From: Simkaniaceae bacterium
GTDB lineage: Bacteria; Chlamydiota; Chlamydiia; Chlamydiales; Simkaniaceae
DNA: 64,000 nt
NCBI GenBank assembly: GCA_018399075.1
Contig: CP073763.1
Coordinates: 868,001 to 932,000 of the forward strand
Reading direction: 5' to 3'
Shown piece after piece: positions 43,698 through 52,670 of this stretch; position 1 is the first letter of the stretch; the number at the start of each line of letters is the position of its first letter. Below the pieces are notes generated by a model. The model searched no databases. It saw nothing but the letters and a program-made list of their open reading frames with translations, and was not told the DNA's origin. The position numbers and the translations under genes were made by a program.

Positions 43698-44139
43698 TTT
43701 GAGATTCAATTTGGTTGATTGCTTCAATTTGAGAAAGATTCCAGCTATCGCGGCTGAAAGGAGTTGAAAACCAAGCATCGAGAATATCTTTTAATAGTAT
43801 AGGGGTAATGAGTCTTAGACTCAGACCTAAAACATTCGCATGATTCCAGGTTCGAGCTCCCTTGGCTGTTTCTCCATCAATGCATAAAGCTGCGCGGATT
43901 CCGAGGCATTTATTGGCAATGAGAGTGCACCCTGTTCCTGTCCAACAAAGGACTATCCCTTCTTCAGCTTGACCCGCTTGTAGGGCTTTCATCGCCTTAA
44001 GGGTAATAGTTGTCCAGTCTTGAGGTTTTTCATTTTCCTTTGGTCCAAAATAAATCACTTCATGCCCACTTTTTTGTACCTCCTTTAGAAGGATTTCAAT
44101 AATTGGATAGTATTCATCGGTGCTAATGGCAATTTTCAT
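43681..44139 (-). CDS. RpiB/LacAB-family sugar-phosphate isomerase
   Basis: This 152-residue protein matches the RpiB family: LCWTGTGCTLIANKCLGIRAALC with active-site region Cys, and ARTWNHANVLGLSLR (normally ARxHNDANVLALG). RpiB interconverts ribose-5-phosphate and ribulose-5-phosphate. The N-terminal STDEYY differs from the usual ADHAG, so the substrate may differ. The C-terminus extends into a QIEAINQIESQNE tail. It is cotranscribed with the AMMECR1 gene. Confidence 0.85.
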   Translation of the reverse strand: MKIAISTDEYYPIIEILLKEVQKSGHEVIYFGPKENEKPQDWTTITLKAMKALQAGQAEEGIVLCWTGTGCTLIANKCLGIRAALCIDGETAKGARTWNHANVLGLSLRLITPILLKDILDAWFSTPFSRDSWNLSQIEAINQIESQNETHF

Positions 44140-44212
44140 AGGGACTCTTTATTTAGACAAAATTCTACCAATTCCTTTATATCTTACCAACAAGTTAAGA
44201 AGAATTATTGCG

Positions 44213-44677
44213 ATGCTAGAAGATATTACAGAAGAAAATACTCATATTTTTAATCGTCTTGCTCAAGACTATGAGGAAGAATTTTCTCCCATTACTGGAA
44301 AGAAAAAAGGGGAAGATGGAAAACATACTCTCGATTCTGATTGGAGACCTCCCAATCATGGATATTACTGGGTAGAAAGTGGGGAGAAAGTGGGGTTTTG
44401 TATTAAAGGAGTCTGTGATTCTTACTCCGATATCGCAGAGTTTTATATCATTCCTTCAGCAAGAGGAAATGGGATAGGAAAGCAGTTTGCATTTGCGGTT
44501 TTTGATTTATTTCCAGGTCCCTGGCAAGTCCGTCAAATCGAAGGGGCAAATCTAGCCAAATCTTTTTGGCGTGCGGTGATTAAAGACTATTCAAAGGGCG
44601 CATTTAAAGAAGAAATAAGAGATGATCCTTATTGGGGAAAAGTTACTTGCCAACGCTTCGAAAGCCGAAAAAAATAA
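44213..44677 (+). CDS. GNAT-family acetyltransferase
   Basis: This 154-residue protein has the GNAT acetyl-CoA motif: IAEFYIIPSARGNGIGKQFAF (RGNGIG pyrophosphate loop), followed by a helix and LAKSFWRAVIKDY. The pattern FPGPWQVRQIEGANLAKSFW fits the COG5628-type predicted acetyltransferases. The target is unknown. ATG 44213 is selected over 44120, which lies within the divergent rpiB 5' end. It precedes the cyo operon by 74 bp. Confidence 0.85.
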   Translation: MLEDITEENTHIFNRLAQDYEEEFSPITGKKKGEDGKHTLDSDWRPPNHGYYWVESGEKVGFCIKGVCDSYSDIAEFYIIPSARGNGIGKQFAFAVFDLFPGPWQVRQIEGANLAKSFWRAVIKDYSKGAFKEEIRDDPYWGKVTCQRFESRKK

Positions 44678-44678
44678 T

Positions 44679-44710
44679 TCTTGTAGACATTTCTTTTGGA
44701 ATCTTGTAGA
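44679..44710 (+). promoter_or_regulatory. 9-bp direct repeat before cyoA
   Basis: TCTTGTAGA occurs at 44679-44687 and 44702-44710, 23 bp apart, about two helical turns, 42-73 bp before the cyoA ATG. The second copy is followed by TATAAAAAAA. It may be a regulator site or overlap the cyo promoter. Confidence 0.3.
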
Positions 44711-44751
44711 TATAAAAAAATGTTTATTTCTCTTAGAAGGCAAATAGCAAG

Positions 44752-45624
44752 ATGAAAAAGACTTTCATAACGATCTTAATTATTCTCCTTGTTCTAGGTG
44801 CTAGTGCACTAACAGCATTTTACATTTCTACGCACAACATAGCGATGTTAGAACCTAAAGGTCTCATTTCCGATAAGGAGCGAGATTTAATTGTGACATG
44901 TTCTTTATTGATGCTCATTGTCGTGATCCCTGTTTTAATTTTGACCTTTGTCTTTGCATGGAGATATCGCGAAGGGAATGAAAAATCAAAGCATACTCCT
45001 GACTGGGAACATAATTATATTGCTGAAATGTGTTGGTGGGGTGTTCCCTTTGTCATTATTACGATTTTAGCAGTGATTACTTGGAAGACCAGTCATGAAC
45101 TTGATCCTTTTAAGCCCCTTGCAATGGATAAAAAACCGATTGAGATTCAAGCTGTGGCTCTTGATTGGAAGTGGCTCTTTATTTATCCAGAACAGGGGAT
45201 TGCAACAGTGAATCTTGTGCAATTTCCTGAGAAAACACCGATTAATTTCGAAATTACGGCGGATGCTCCGATGAATTCCTTTTGGATTCCTCAGTTAGGA
45301 GGGCAGATTTATGCGATGCCAGCCATGCGCTCAAAGCTCCATCTTTTAGCGAATGAGCAAGGAAGCTATAGCGGGCGATCGACAAACATTAATGGAAAAG
45401 GGTTTTCTGGAATGATTTTTACAGCTAAGTCAACCTCTGAAGAGGAATTTAGCCAATGGGTAGACTCAGTAAAAGGATCCCCAAAAAGGCTGACGATAGA
45501 GAGTTATAATGAACTGGTCAAGCCTAGTGAGTATGACCCAGTGTCTTATTATGTCCTTTCAGATGAAAATCTTTTTAATAAGATTATTATGAAATATATG
45601 ACCCCAACGCAAAGCAAAGACTAG
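44752..45624 (+). CDS. cyoA: Cytochrome bo-type quinol oxidase subunit II
   Basis: CyoA is the periplasmic cupredoxin-fold subunit. It has an N-terminal membrane helix (signal-like, without a lipobox Cys), a second helix (45-70, LIVTCSLLMLIVVIPVLIL) and the cupredoxin region WKWLFIYPEQGIATVNLV...SFWIPQLGGQIYAMPAM. The CuA ligands (CxxxC) of cytochrome c oxidases are missing, as expected for a quinol oxidase. It is the first gene of cyoABCD, with 8 bp to cyoB. Confidence 0.95.
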   Translation: MKKTFITILIILLVLGASALTAFYISTHNIAMLEPKGLISDKERDLIVTCSLLMLIVVIPVLILTFVFAWRYREGNEKSKHTPDWEHNYIAEMCWWGVPFVIITILAVITWKTSHELDPFKPLAMDKKPIEIQAVALDWKWLFIYPEQGIATVNLVQFPEKTPINFEITADAPMNSFWIPQLGGQIYAMPAMRSKLHLLANEQGSYSGRSTNINGKGFSGMIFTAKSTSEEEFSQWVDSVKGSPKRLTIESYNELVKPSEYDPVSYYVLSDENLFNKIIMKYMTPTQSKD

Positions 45625-45632
45625 GATAAGGT

Positions 45633-47594
45633 ATGTTATTAGGAAGATTGACTCAAGAAGCATTAAAACACGATTGGATTGAGTATGCTGCGGGCATTTC
45701 AATGTTTTTGGCAGCTTTTGCTCTGATTGCCTTAATCACTTACAAGAAGAAGTGGACATGGCTTTGGAAAGAGTGGTTTACCTCTGTTGACCATAAAAAG
45801 ATTGGGATCATGTATATCTTTGTCGCAGTCATTCAGCTTGCAAAAGGACTCATCGATGCGCTTATGATGCGGGCGCAACAGGCTCTTGCTTCAGGAGATT
45901 CGATGGGCTATTTAGGGGCTGAACATTTCCAGCAGATTTTTACTGCTCATGGTGTAACAATGATTTTCTTTGTGGGGATGGGACTTATTTTTGGGATCAT
46001 TAATCTTGTGATGCCCATGCAAATTGGTGCGCGTGATGTTGCTTTTCCCTTTCTAAATAATTTGAGTTTTTGGCTTTACGCTGCTGGGGGTATGTACATT
46101 TTTGTATCCTTGGTGATTGGGGTTTTTGCAGGAACAGGTTGGACTGCTTATCCACCTCTTGCTGGACTTAAGTATAATCCGGGAGTTGGAGTTGATTATT
46201 GGCTTTGGAGTATTCAGATATCGGGTGTGGGGAGTTTGCTCACGGGAATTAACTTCTTAGTGACAATTTTAAAGATGCGGTGCCCAGGAATGACCCTTAG
46301 GAAAATGCCTGTATTTGTTTGGGCTGTTTTAGGCACTGTCATTATTGTGATTTTAGTGTTTCCAATTCTCACGGCGACACTTGGGATGCTTTCAACAGAC
46401 CGCTTGCTCGATACAAAGATTTTTACTGCCGGCTATGGTGGCAATCCGATGATGTACATCAACCTTATTTGGGCGTGGGGACATCCAGAGGTCTATATTC
46501 TAATTCTCCCTTGTTTTGGAATTTTCTCTGAAGTCGTCCCAGTCTTCTCTCAAAAGAAGCTTTTTGGCTATACATCGATGGTTTGGGCAATTATGGCGAT
46601 TACCCTCCTTTCCTGCATTGTTTGGCTCCACCACTTCTTTACCATGGGAGCTGGGCCTGGGGTGAATGCCTTTTTTGGAATCATGACAATGATCATTGCT
46701 GTTCCAACAGGGGTAAAAGTCTTCAACTGGCTCTTTACAATGTATCGTGGAAAAGTCAAGTTTACGACCCCAATGCTATGGTTTATAGGATTTGTTGTTT
46801 GCTTTGTGATAGGAGGCATGACAGGAGTGATGATGGCGATTCCTGGAATCGACTTTCAAGTCCATAATAGCCTTTTTCTCATAGCTCACTTTCATCAAGT
46901 GATTATTGGAGGAGTGGTTTTTGGGGTTTTTGCAGGTTATACCTACTGGTTCCCTAAGTTTATAGGTTTTAAACTCAATGAGCGTTATGGAAAATGGGCC
47001 TTCTGGTGTTGGTTTATCGGGTTTTTTATTGCCTTTTTCCCACTATACCTCCTTGGCTTTATGGGAGGATCAAGGCGAATGAACCATTACCCTGCGGAAA
47101 TGGGTTGGCAACCAATGTTTATCATTGCAGCAATTGGCGCGGTCATTATCTTTATTGGAGTTTGCTTTCAATTCCTTCAGTTCTATGTCAGCGTCAAAAA
47201 TCGTGAAAAATATCGCGATACCACAGGTGATCCATGGAATGGTGCAACGCTTGAATGGACAACAGCATCTCCTCCTCCTTTTTATAACTTCGCGATTACT
47301 CCTGAAGTTCATGAGAGAGACCCTTTCTGGGCAATGAAGAAAAGAGGAGAAAAGCCTCCAAAAGGGGACTATAAAGAAATCCATATGCCTAGAAATACTG
47401 CAGCAGGGTTTAATATCGGCGTTTTAAGCTTTGTCTTGGGTTTTGCTCTTGTTTGGCATATTTTCTGGCTTGCAGCAGTTATGGCGGTAGGAATTCTTAT
47501 TGCTATCATTTACCGTCTCTATGAGAAAAACACCGAATATTATGTCACTGTTGAAGAAATTAAAGAAATTGAAATGAATAGAGGGACCGTATGA
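45633..47594 (+). CDS. cyoB: Cytochrome bo-type quinol oxidase subunit I
   Basis: CyoB is the proton-pumping catalytic subunit with two hemes and CuB. Heme and copper ligands are present: His106 (TAHGVTM), the WGHPEVY pair, HHFFTMG and LIAHFHQV. The E. coli quinone-site numbering is preserved: Asp75, His98 and Gln101 are kept, but Arg71 is Lys71 (LAKGLID). The 653-residue length is normal with about 15 helices. The stop overlaps cyoC by 4 nt. Confidence 0.97.
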   Translation: MLLGRLTQEALKHDWIEYAAGISMFLAAFALIALITYKKKWTWLWKEWFTSVDHKKIGIMYIFVAVIQLAKGLIDALMMRAQQALASGDSMGYLGAEHFQQIFTAHGVTMIFFVGMGLIFGIINLVMPMQIGARDVAFPFLNNLSFWLYAAGGMYIFVSLVIGVFAGTGWTAYPPLAGLKYNPGVGVDYWLWSIQISGVGSLLTGINFLVTILKMRCPGMTLRKMPVFVWAVLGTVIIVILVFPILTATLGMLSTDRLLDTKIFTAGYGGNPMMYINLIWAWGHPEVYILILPCFGIFSEVVPVFSQKKLFGYTSMVWAIMAITLLSCIVWLHHFFTMGAGPGVNAFFGIMTMIIAVPTGVKVFNWLFTMYRGKVKFTTPMLWFIGFVVCFVIGGMTGVMMAIPGIDFQVHNSLFLIAHFHQVIIGGVVFGVFAGYTYWFPKFIGFKLNERYGKWAFWCWFIGFFIAFFPLYLLGFMGGSRRMNHYPAEMGWQPMFIIAAIGAVIIFIGVCFQFLQFYVSVKNREKYRDTTGDPWNGATLEWTTASPPPFYNFAITPEVHERDPFWAMKKRGEKPPKGDYKEIHMPRNTAAGFNIGVLSFVLGFALVWHIFWLAAVMAVGILIAIIYRLYEKNTEYYVTVEEIKEIEMNRGTV

Positions 47595-48187
47595 ATGTAG
47601 CTGAAGAAAGTTATCCTGATACCCATCACGATGCTTACTCTAAGACAACGTTTGGGTTTTGGGTCTACCTTTTAACCGACTTTATATTTTTATCAACGAT
47701 ATTTGCATGCTATATAGTGCTTAGTCAAAATACATTTGGCGGGCTAACGCCTCGAGATATCTATTCTCTTCCTTTCGCAACGATCCAAGCGCTTGTCATG
47801 CTATGTATTGCATTTACTGCAGGGATTGCTGGAGCGTGTGCCCATAGAAAGAGTAAAGGAGGAGTGATTGGCTTCTTTATTCTCACATTTTTATTAGGTC
47901 TTCTCTTTTTAGGGATGATGGGACATGAATTTTCTCATGTCTTTGCTGCAGGATATAGTTGGAAATCGACCGCATTTTTATCGATGTATTTTTCCTTGAT
48001 AGGAATGTTTGGTCTTCATGTGATCTTTGGCCTTCTTTGGGTGATTGTTCTGATCATTCCTGTTTTTAAGCAAGGGATTACAGCTGTTAGCATAAGAAGA
48101 CTCACCTGCCTAAGAATGTTCTGGCAGTTTATTAATGTCGTTTGGGTCTTAATTTTTACCTTTGTATATGTACTAGGAGTGATATGA
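47591..48187 (+). CDS. cyoC: Cytochrome bo-type quinol oxidase subunit III
   Basis: CyoC is a 198-residue, five-helix subunit. It matches the family start ([22 protein letters not shown]) and the [21 protein letters not shown] and [11 protein letters not shown] segments. It stabilises subunit I. It overlaps cyoB by 4 nt and cyoD by 4 nt (ATGA), a tightly coupled operon. Confidence 0.95.
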   Translation: MNVAEESYPDTHHDAYSKTTFGFWVYLLTDFIFLSTIFACYIVLSQNTFGGLTPRDIYSLPFATIQALVMLCIAFTAGIAGACAHRKSKGGVIGFFILTFLLGLLFLGMMGHEFSHVFAAGYSWKSTAFLSMYFSLIGMFGLHVIFGLLWVIVLIIPVFKQGITAVSIRRLTCLRMFWQFINVVWVLIFTFVYVLGVI

Positions 48188-48501
48188 TAGACACGCATCA
48201 TGGCTGGAATGCCAGTACTAAGCCCTTAGTTTTGGGTTTTATCTTTTCGATAATCTCCATCCTTGCGGTTTACCGCACAGTTACCCACATGCACCTCAAA
48301 CACGATTGGCTTATGTTTACCGTTGTAGGCGTGGGATGTTTGCAAGTTATTTTGCAACTCATTTTCTTTTTTCATTTAGGACTTGAGTCAAAACCACGAT
48401 GGAACTTGATTATGCTCCTTTTTACGGTCTTTCTAGTTGTTGTGATCGTATTAGGAACACTTTGGATCATGTATAATCTTAACTACAACCTAATGATTTA
48501 G
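48184..48501 (+). CDS. cyoD: Cytochrome bo-type quinol oxidase subunit IV
   Basis: CyoD is a 105-residue, three-helix assembly subunit. Helices lie at about 13-32, 43-63 and 73-95, with HMHLKHDW between and HLGLESKPRWN after the second, as in the family. ATG 48184 is chosen because it overlaps the cyoC stop as ATGA. No terminator follows; a small minus-strand gene and then cyoE come next. Confidence 0.93.
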   Translation: MIDTHHGWNASTKPLVLGFIFSIISILAVYRTVTHMHLKHDWLMFTVVGVGCLQVILQLIFFFHLGLESKPRWNLIMLLFTVFLVVVIVLGTLWIMYNLNYNLMI

Positions 48502-48514
48502 CAGAAAAAAATGG

Positions 48515-48676
48515 TTATTGGTTGCAGTAACACTTCTTGCAGTTGTTTGGGCAAGGGCATTCAGTATGAGTGCAACTACACTCAGAATCAGAATCAGAAG
48601 AAGTGGAAGGAGACGTTTCTCCTTTGGAGCAAGCAACAAAAAGAAAAACTAAAGGTAATAAGAAGAACTTTTTCAT
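48515..48676 (-). CDS. Tiny cysteine-rich lipoprotein, metallothionein-like
   Basis: This 53-residue protein is encoded on the strand opposite cyo, between cyoD and cyoE. It has a lipoprotein leader MKKFFLLPLVFLFVAC (lipobox LFVAC-like, Cys16), a Ser/Thr/Asp linker, and seven cysteines in the last 21 residues (33, 35, 40, 42, 46, 49, 51), with CxC, CxCPNNC and CKKCYC spacing as in metallothioneins. It would be anchored in the envelope and could hold copper, zinc or iron. Proximity to a copper/heme oxidase suggests metal supply or protection. I recognise no named family. Confidence 0.6.
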   Translation of the reverse strand: MKKFFLLPLVFLFVACSKGETSPSTSSDSDSECSCTHTECPCPNNCKKCYCNQ

Positions 48677-48718
48677 AAAAATCTCGGGTTAAAGTTTTTT
48701 TATATAGATTAGGACAAA

Positions 48719-49597
48719 ATGGAAAAAATAGCAAAGCTCTCTTTAAGTGATCATCTGAAAAATTATCTAGTTCTCACGAAGCCTGGGATTATTATGGGAA
48801 ATGTCCTAACGGCGACAGCAGGTTTTACACTCGCATCAAGAGGAGGTTTTAACCCTTGGCTTTTCCTTGCGATGTTTGAAGGCTTATCCTTTATTATTGC
48901 ATCTGCTTGTGTCTTTAACAATGTGATCGACCGAGAATTAGACAAGAAGATGGAAAGAACGCAAAATCGGCCTCTTCCCAAAGGTCTGGTATCCCCACGC
49001 AGCGCTTTAACTTTTGGCATAGTCCTTGGACTTATCGGGATTTTTATTTTGGCTTTTTATACTAATCTTTTAAGCCTAATGGTAGCGCTCACCGGACTAG
49101 GAATTTATGTCTTTATCTATAGTTTTTCTAAATATAAGACGAGCCAGGGAACCCTCATCGGAAGTATTGCAGGTGCTATTCCTCCTATCGTAGGCTACAC
49201 AGCAGTTTCTAACCGGATTGACTTAGGAGCATTCGTTCTTTTCTTAATGATTGCCCTTTGGCAGATGCCACACTTTTATGCCATTGCCATCTTTAGACTT
49301 AAAGACTATGCGAAAGGCTCAATCCCAGTACTTCCCCTTAAAAAGGGGATGCTAAACACAAAAGTTCAAATGGTTTTCTATTGTCTTGCTTTTATGATGG
49401 CATCCACTCTTTTAGCCTTTTTTGACTATGCAGGTCCTCTCTACTTTGTAGTGATGAGCTTGTTTGGACTTGCTTGGCTCATTCTTTCGATTCAAGGACT
49501 GACGTGTAAGAATGACCAAAAGTGGGCGCGAAAGATGTTCTTCTTTTCCCTTGCAATTGTCATGGCTCTCTGCACTCTAATTCCATTTAGTGGTTAA
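48719..49597 (+). CDS. cyoE: Protoheme IX farnesyltransferase (heme O synthase)
   Basis: CyoE/CtaB makes heme O for the CyoB catalytic site. The UbiA-family prenyltransferase motifs are NNVIDRELDKKMERTQNRPLP (first Asp-rich motif, about 62-80) and YAIAIFRLKDYAKGSIPVLP (second). About eight membrane helices occupy 292 residues. It completes the cyoABCDE set, although a 217-bp gap with an opposite gene separates it from cyoD, so it may have its own promoter. Confidence 0.95.
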   Translation: MEKIAKLSLSDHLKNYLVLTKPGIIMGNVLTATAGFTLASRGGFNPWLFLAMFEGLSFIIASACVFNNVIDRELDKKMERTQNRPLPKGLVSPRSALTFGIVLGLIGIFILAFYTNLLSLMVALTGLGIYVFIYSFSKYKTSQGTLIGSIAGAIPPIVGYTAVSNRIDLGAFVLFLMIALWQMPHFYAIAIFRLKDYAKGSIPVLPLKKGMLNTKVQMVFYCLAFMMASTLLAFFDYAGPLYFVVMSLFGLAWLILSIQGLTCKNDQKWARKMFFFSLAIVMALCTLIPFSG

Positions 49598-49609
49598 AAA
49601 GATTAACCA
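49591..49609. terminator. Small symmetric hairpin over two stop codons
   Basis: TGGTTAA - AAAGA - TTAACCA is a perfect 7-bp stem containing the stop codons of both convergent genes, cyoE and the helicase. No T-run follows on either strand, so termination strength is doubtful. Confidence 0.35.
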
Positions 49610-50904
49610 TGTCTTTTATTCGGGCGGCCAGATCGGTTACTTGGCTTCTTTCCCTGAGGCTTTCTAGAGTTTGTCTTTTTAGGGCCAGGGCCTGATTTAA
49701 AACGGCGTTTAAATCCAGCATTCTTTCGGGGGCGTCTTGGAGAGTCTTCAGAAGAAGCTTGCTTTTTCTTGGGTTCAAGCCCTGAAACCACTTCAACTGA
49801 GATTGGCTGTCCTGTAAACTCTTTAATTTTCTTCACTAAAAAAGCATCGCGACCAGCTACGAAGGAGAGAGCCGTTCCAGAGGCTCCAGCACGACCTGTT
49901 CGGCCAATACGGTGGACATAGTCTTCAACATTATTAGGAAGATCAAAATTAATCACATGCGTAATCGATTGGACATCGATTCCACGAGCGGCCACATCAG
50001 TGGCAACCAGGACATTAATTTTTCCATTTCTAAGTTGTTGGATTGTTCTAGTTCTTTGTCTTTGGTTCATATCACCATGAAGAGCTGCGGCTGGAAACTC
50101 TTTGTCTTTTAGTTCTCTAACCAGTTGATCTGCATAGCGCTTGGTTGAGGTAAAGATAATGGTGTTATCAACACCATCTTGCATCAGGATATGATCAAGA
50201 AGACGGTTTTTATGTTGACGATCATCCACAAAGTGGAGAGTTTGTTTGATATTTTCATGCTTCGCATGCTCAGCGTCTACTTTTATTTCCAGAGGATCGT
50301 TGAGAAGGCGCTTCGATAGTTTGATAACTTCTCCTTGAAGAGTCGCTGAGAACATTAGCATTTGTCTTGAAGCAGGAGTTTTTGACACAATCTGTTCTAC
50401 AGGTTTAACAAAACCCATGTCGAGCATCCGATCTGCTTCATCAAGAACCACCATTTCGATACGAGAAAAATCAATTTTTCCACGATCCATAAAGTCAATC
50501 AGGCGCCCAGGGGTCGCAATCAAAATGTCATAAGGTCTAGAAAGTTTGCTGACTTGTTTAGGGTAAGGAACGCCCCCAACAACACAAACTGTTTTCACAC
50601 GATTTAAGAATTTACTGTATTTCTCTGCTTGAACAGTGATTTGCATGGCAAGTTCGCGTGTTGGAACAAGGATAAGGATCCGCGGACCTTTCCCTTCTTT
50701 CTTAGCAGGAGTTGATAAAAGGTTCAGAGCTGGAAGTAGGAAAGCTGCTGTTTTCCCTGTCCCTGTCTGTGCCGAAGCTCGAATGTCAGAACCACCCATA
50801 ATTATTGGTATAGCTTTTGACTGAATCTTCGTTGGTGTTGTGTATCCTGCCTTATTTACAGCCTTAAGGATATCAGGATGCAAGCTTAAAGTATCAAAAG
50901 TCAT
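49603..50904 (-). CDS. DEAD-box RNA helicase (RhlE-like)
   Basis: This ATP-dependent RNA helicase acts in ribosome assembly or RNA turnover. It has the Q motif (TPTKIQSKAIP), motif I (AQTGTGKT), motif II DEAD (VLDEADRMLDMGF), SAT, ARGIDV and HRIGRTGRAG. The 433 residues end in a basic, low-complexity tail (KKNAGFKRRFKSGPGPKK...), typical of RhlE-type proteins binding structured RNA. Cold-shock or RNA-decay roles are family knowledge; nothing here fixes the target. Confidence 0.93.
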   Translation of the reverse strand: MTFDTLSLHPDILKAVNKAGYTTPTKIQSKAIPIIMGGSDIRASAQTGTGKTAAFLLPALNLLSTPAKKEGKGPRILILVPTRELAMQITVQAEKYSKFLNRVKTVCVVGGVPYPKQVSKLSRPYDILIATPGRLIDFMDRGKIDFSRIEMVVLDEADRMLDMGFVKPVEQIVSKTPASRQMLMFSATLQGEVIKLSKRLLNDPLEIKVDAEHAKHENIKQTLHFVDDRQHKNRLLDHILMQDGVDNTIIFTSTKRYADQLVRELKDKEFPAAALHGDMNQRQRTRTIQQLRNGKINVLVATDVAARGIDVQSITHVINFDLPNNVEDYVHRIGRTGRAGASGTALSFVAGRDAFLVKKIKEFTGQPISVEVVSGLEPKKKQASSEDSPRRPRKNAGFKRRFKSGPGPKKTNSRKPQGKKPSNRSGRPNKRHG

Positions 50905-51025
50905 TATATACCAATTTTTTCAGATTTAAAAATTTTCTCGTTCAAGTCATTTTAGCATAAACCTGATCTTTAAAGATATCTTATTCGTAGCAAGAAAACT
51001 TAACCTTATGCAAAATAGTTAGTAT

Positions 51026-51664
51026 ATGAGAGAACTTCAAGAATTATTTGAAAATAATAGAGCTTGGTCCGAGAGGAAAGTCAAGGAAGACCCCGAAACT
51101 TTCAAGCGTCTGGCCCAAAAGCAAGCCCCAAAATATTTATGGATTGGGTGTTCTGATAGTCGGATTCCAGCCAATGAGGTCCTAGGTCTCGAGCCTGGCG
51201 AAATCTTTGTTCACCGTAATGTTGCCAATATTGTCCCTCATACTGACATCAACTGCCTCTCAGTTCTTCAGTATGGTGTTGATTATCTGAATGTTGAGCA
51301 TATTATTGTTTGTGGTCATTATGGATGTGGGGGAGCTTTAGCCGCCATGGAAAATGGGCAATTTGGTCTTGTTGATAATTGGTTGCGTCACCTGCGAGAT
51401 GTCTACTTTCGAGAAAAAGAAGAGCTCGATAGCCTTTCAGACCCGGATGAAAGATCAAAGAGATTCATTGAACTCAATGTTCTCTATCAAGTGATGAATG
51501 TCTGCCACACCACGATTGTTCAAAACGCCTGGGCAAAGAAAAAAAAACTTTCCATCCATGGGTGGATCTATGATATCTCTACCGGCCTCCTCAAAGATCT
51601 AAACTGTTGCATCTCTGCGCTAGATCAGATCGATGAGGCCTACCGCACTCTTAAGCTCCACTAG
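51026..51664 (+). CDS. Beta-carbonic anhydrase (cytoplasmic)
   Basis: This 212-residue enzyme interconverts CO2 and bicarbonate. Zinc ligands and catalytic pair are Cys42-Asp44-Arg46 (IGCSDSRIP), His98 and Cys101 (GHYGCGG). It follows the E. coli Can-type pattern and lacks a signal peptide. It supplies bicarbonate for carboxylations such as fatty-acid synthesis. Its end overlaps the convergent small membrane gene by 14 bp. Confidence 0.95.
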   Translation: MRELQELFENNRAWSERKVKEDPETFKRLAQKQAPKYLWIGCSDSRIPANEVLGLEPGEIFVHRNVANIVPHTDINCLSVLQYGVDYLNVEHIIVCGHYGCGGALAAMENGQFGLVDNWLRHLRDVYFREKEELDSLSDPDERSKRFIELNVLYQVMNVCHTTIVQNAWAKKKKLSIHGWIYDISTGLLKDLNCCISALDQIDEAYRTLKLH

Positions 51665-52031
51665 CCAATTTTTTAGAATCTATTATTTCTAGGGCGCGCT
51701 TTTGCCATGTTGCATGGTAATTATAGTTCGAAGATTTATCCATCCACTGCATAATTGAGACAAAACAAACGACTGCTGCTAAAGCTGTGAGAATCAAAAA
51801 CCCCCCATTATTTCTTTTGGGCGAAGTGATGGCACTAAAAGAAAGAATGGTTACAGCGAATGATCCAAGAGCCGCCATTCTATAAAAGGCAATGCTTCCG
51901 GCTAAGGTTGTCATAGCTGTTGTATGAGTTTTTGCAAAGAGTTGAAGACTTTCAATTGTTGAACTAGTGAGTTGAAGTATAACAGATTCTTGAGCGTCTT
52001 TTGAGGCTTTGGCTGCAGCCGTGTAGGCCAT
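51651..52031 (-). CDS. Hypothetical two-helix membrane protein
   Basis: This 126-residue protein has two hydrophobic helices (about 47-66 and 76-95) with a basic SPKRNNG loop between and polar ends. No family is recognised. It lies 30 bp downstream of a secreted protein gene on the same strand, at the end of a minus-strand cluster headed by the family-10 glycosyltransferase. Confidence 0.55.
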   Translation of the reverse strand: MAYTAAAKASKDAQESVILQLTSSTIESLQLFAKTHTTAMTTLAGSIAFYRMAALGSFAVTILSFSAITSPKRNNGGFLILTALAAVVCFVSIMQWMDKSSNYNYHATWQKRALEIIDSKKLASGA

Positions 52032-52061
52032 TATTCATAATGCGTCAGACATAATTTTTCC

Positions 52062-52670
52062 TTATGAGTTTTTAGGTATTGATATAGTGAAGTAGGTTCC
52101 ACCTTTGCCATCATCTGTCAAAGTTACAGGAACATCATAGCTTTCTTCAGGTGTAAAAAGAGTCCAAGTTTGAACCCGTTTTGCAGCATTATGGCTATCA
52201 TCAGAGCTGATGAAAATGTGGCCATTTTTTTCCTGGAGAAGTTTCATCCCTTCAGGAGAAGAGAGGGTTAACTGTGGACCATTTACGATATCAAAAAAGA
52301 GCTGGGGAGTAATTAGATCGCTATCACTCAAACAAAATAACTTGGCTTGAGAGGTATTTGTTGCTTTTATGAGCTGCACGGCAAATAAACCTTTTAAAGG
52401 TTTGCCTTCTGTTGCAAACTCTCCCTCAAGGAAAATCATTGCAAGTTGTGCGTTGTCTACGATAGGCTCAAGAATACTAGTAATCTGTATCTCACCTTGA
52501 CCTGATTTGATATAGGGATAAAGAGAGTTTGATGAAAGATAGTCTGAGATTTTTTCGCTGACGATTTCCTTACGAATGGGAAGATCTAGTTCCTCTTCAT
52601 TCGCAAAGGCACTTGCTGATCCAAGGGTGACAAATAGTCCAATGAGTAGAGGTAAAAAGCATTTTTTCAT
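52062..52670 (-). CDS. Hypothetical secreted protein
   Basis: This 202-residue protein has a signal peptide (cleaved near SAFANEE) and no recognised domain. The mature part looks like a beta-rich periplasmic protein without cysteines except one. It overlaps the glycosyltransferase stop by 4 nt (ATGA), implying coupled expression and perhaps a shared role at the cell surface. Confidence 0.65.
   Translation of the reverse strand: MKKCFLPLLIGLFVTLGSASAFANEEELDLPIRKEIVSEKISDYLSSNSLYPYIKSGQGEIQITSILEPIVDNAQLAMIFLEGEFATEGKPLKGLFAVQLIKATNTSQAKLFCLSDSDLITPQLFFDIVNGPQLTLSSPEGMKLLQEKNGHIFISSDDSHNAAKRVQTWTLFTPEESYDVPVTLTDDGKGGTYFTISIPKNS

Noticed and set aside
46319-47384. Several long alternative-frame ORFs inside cyoB
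   Set aside because: They are shadows of a conserved, well-recognised gene and encode no recognisable protein.
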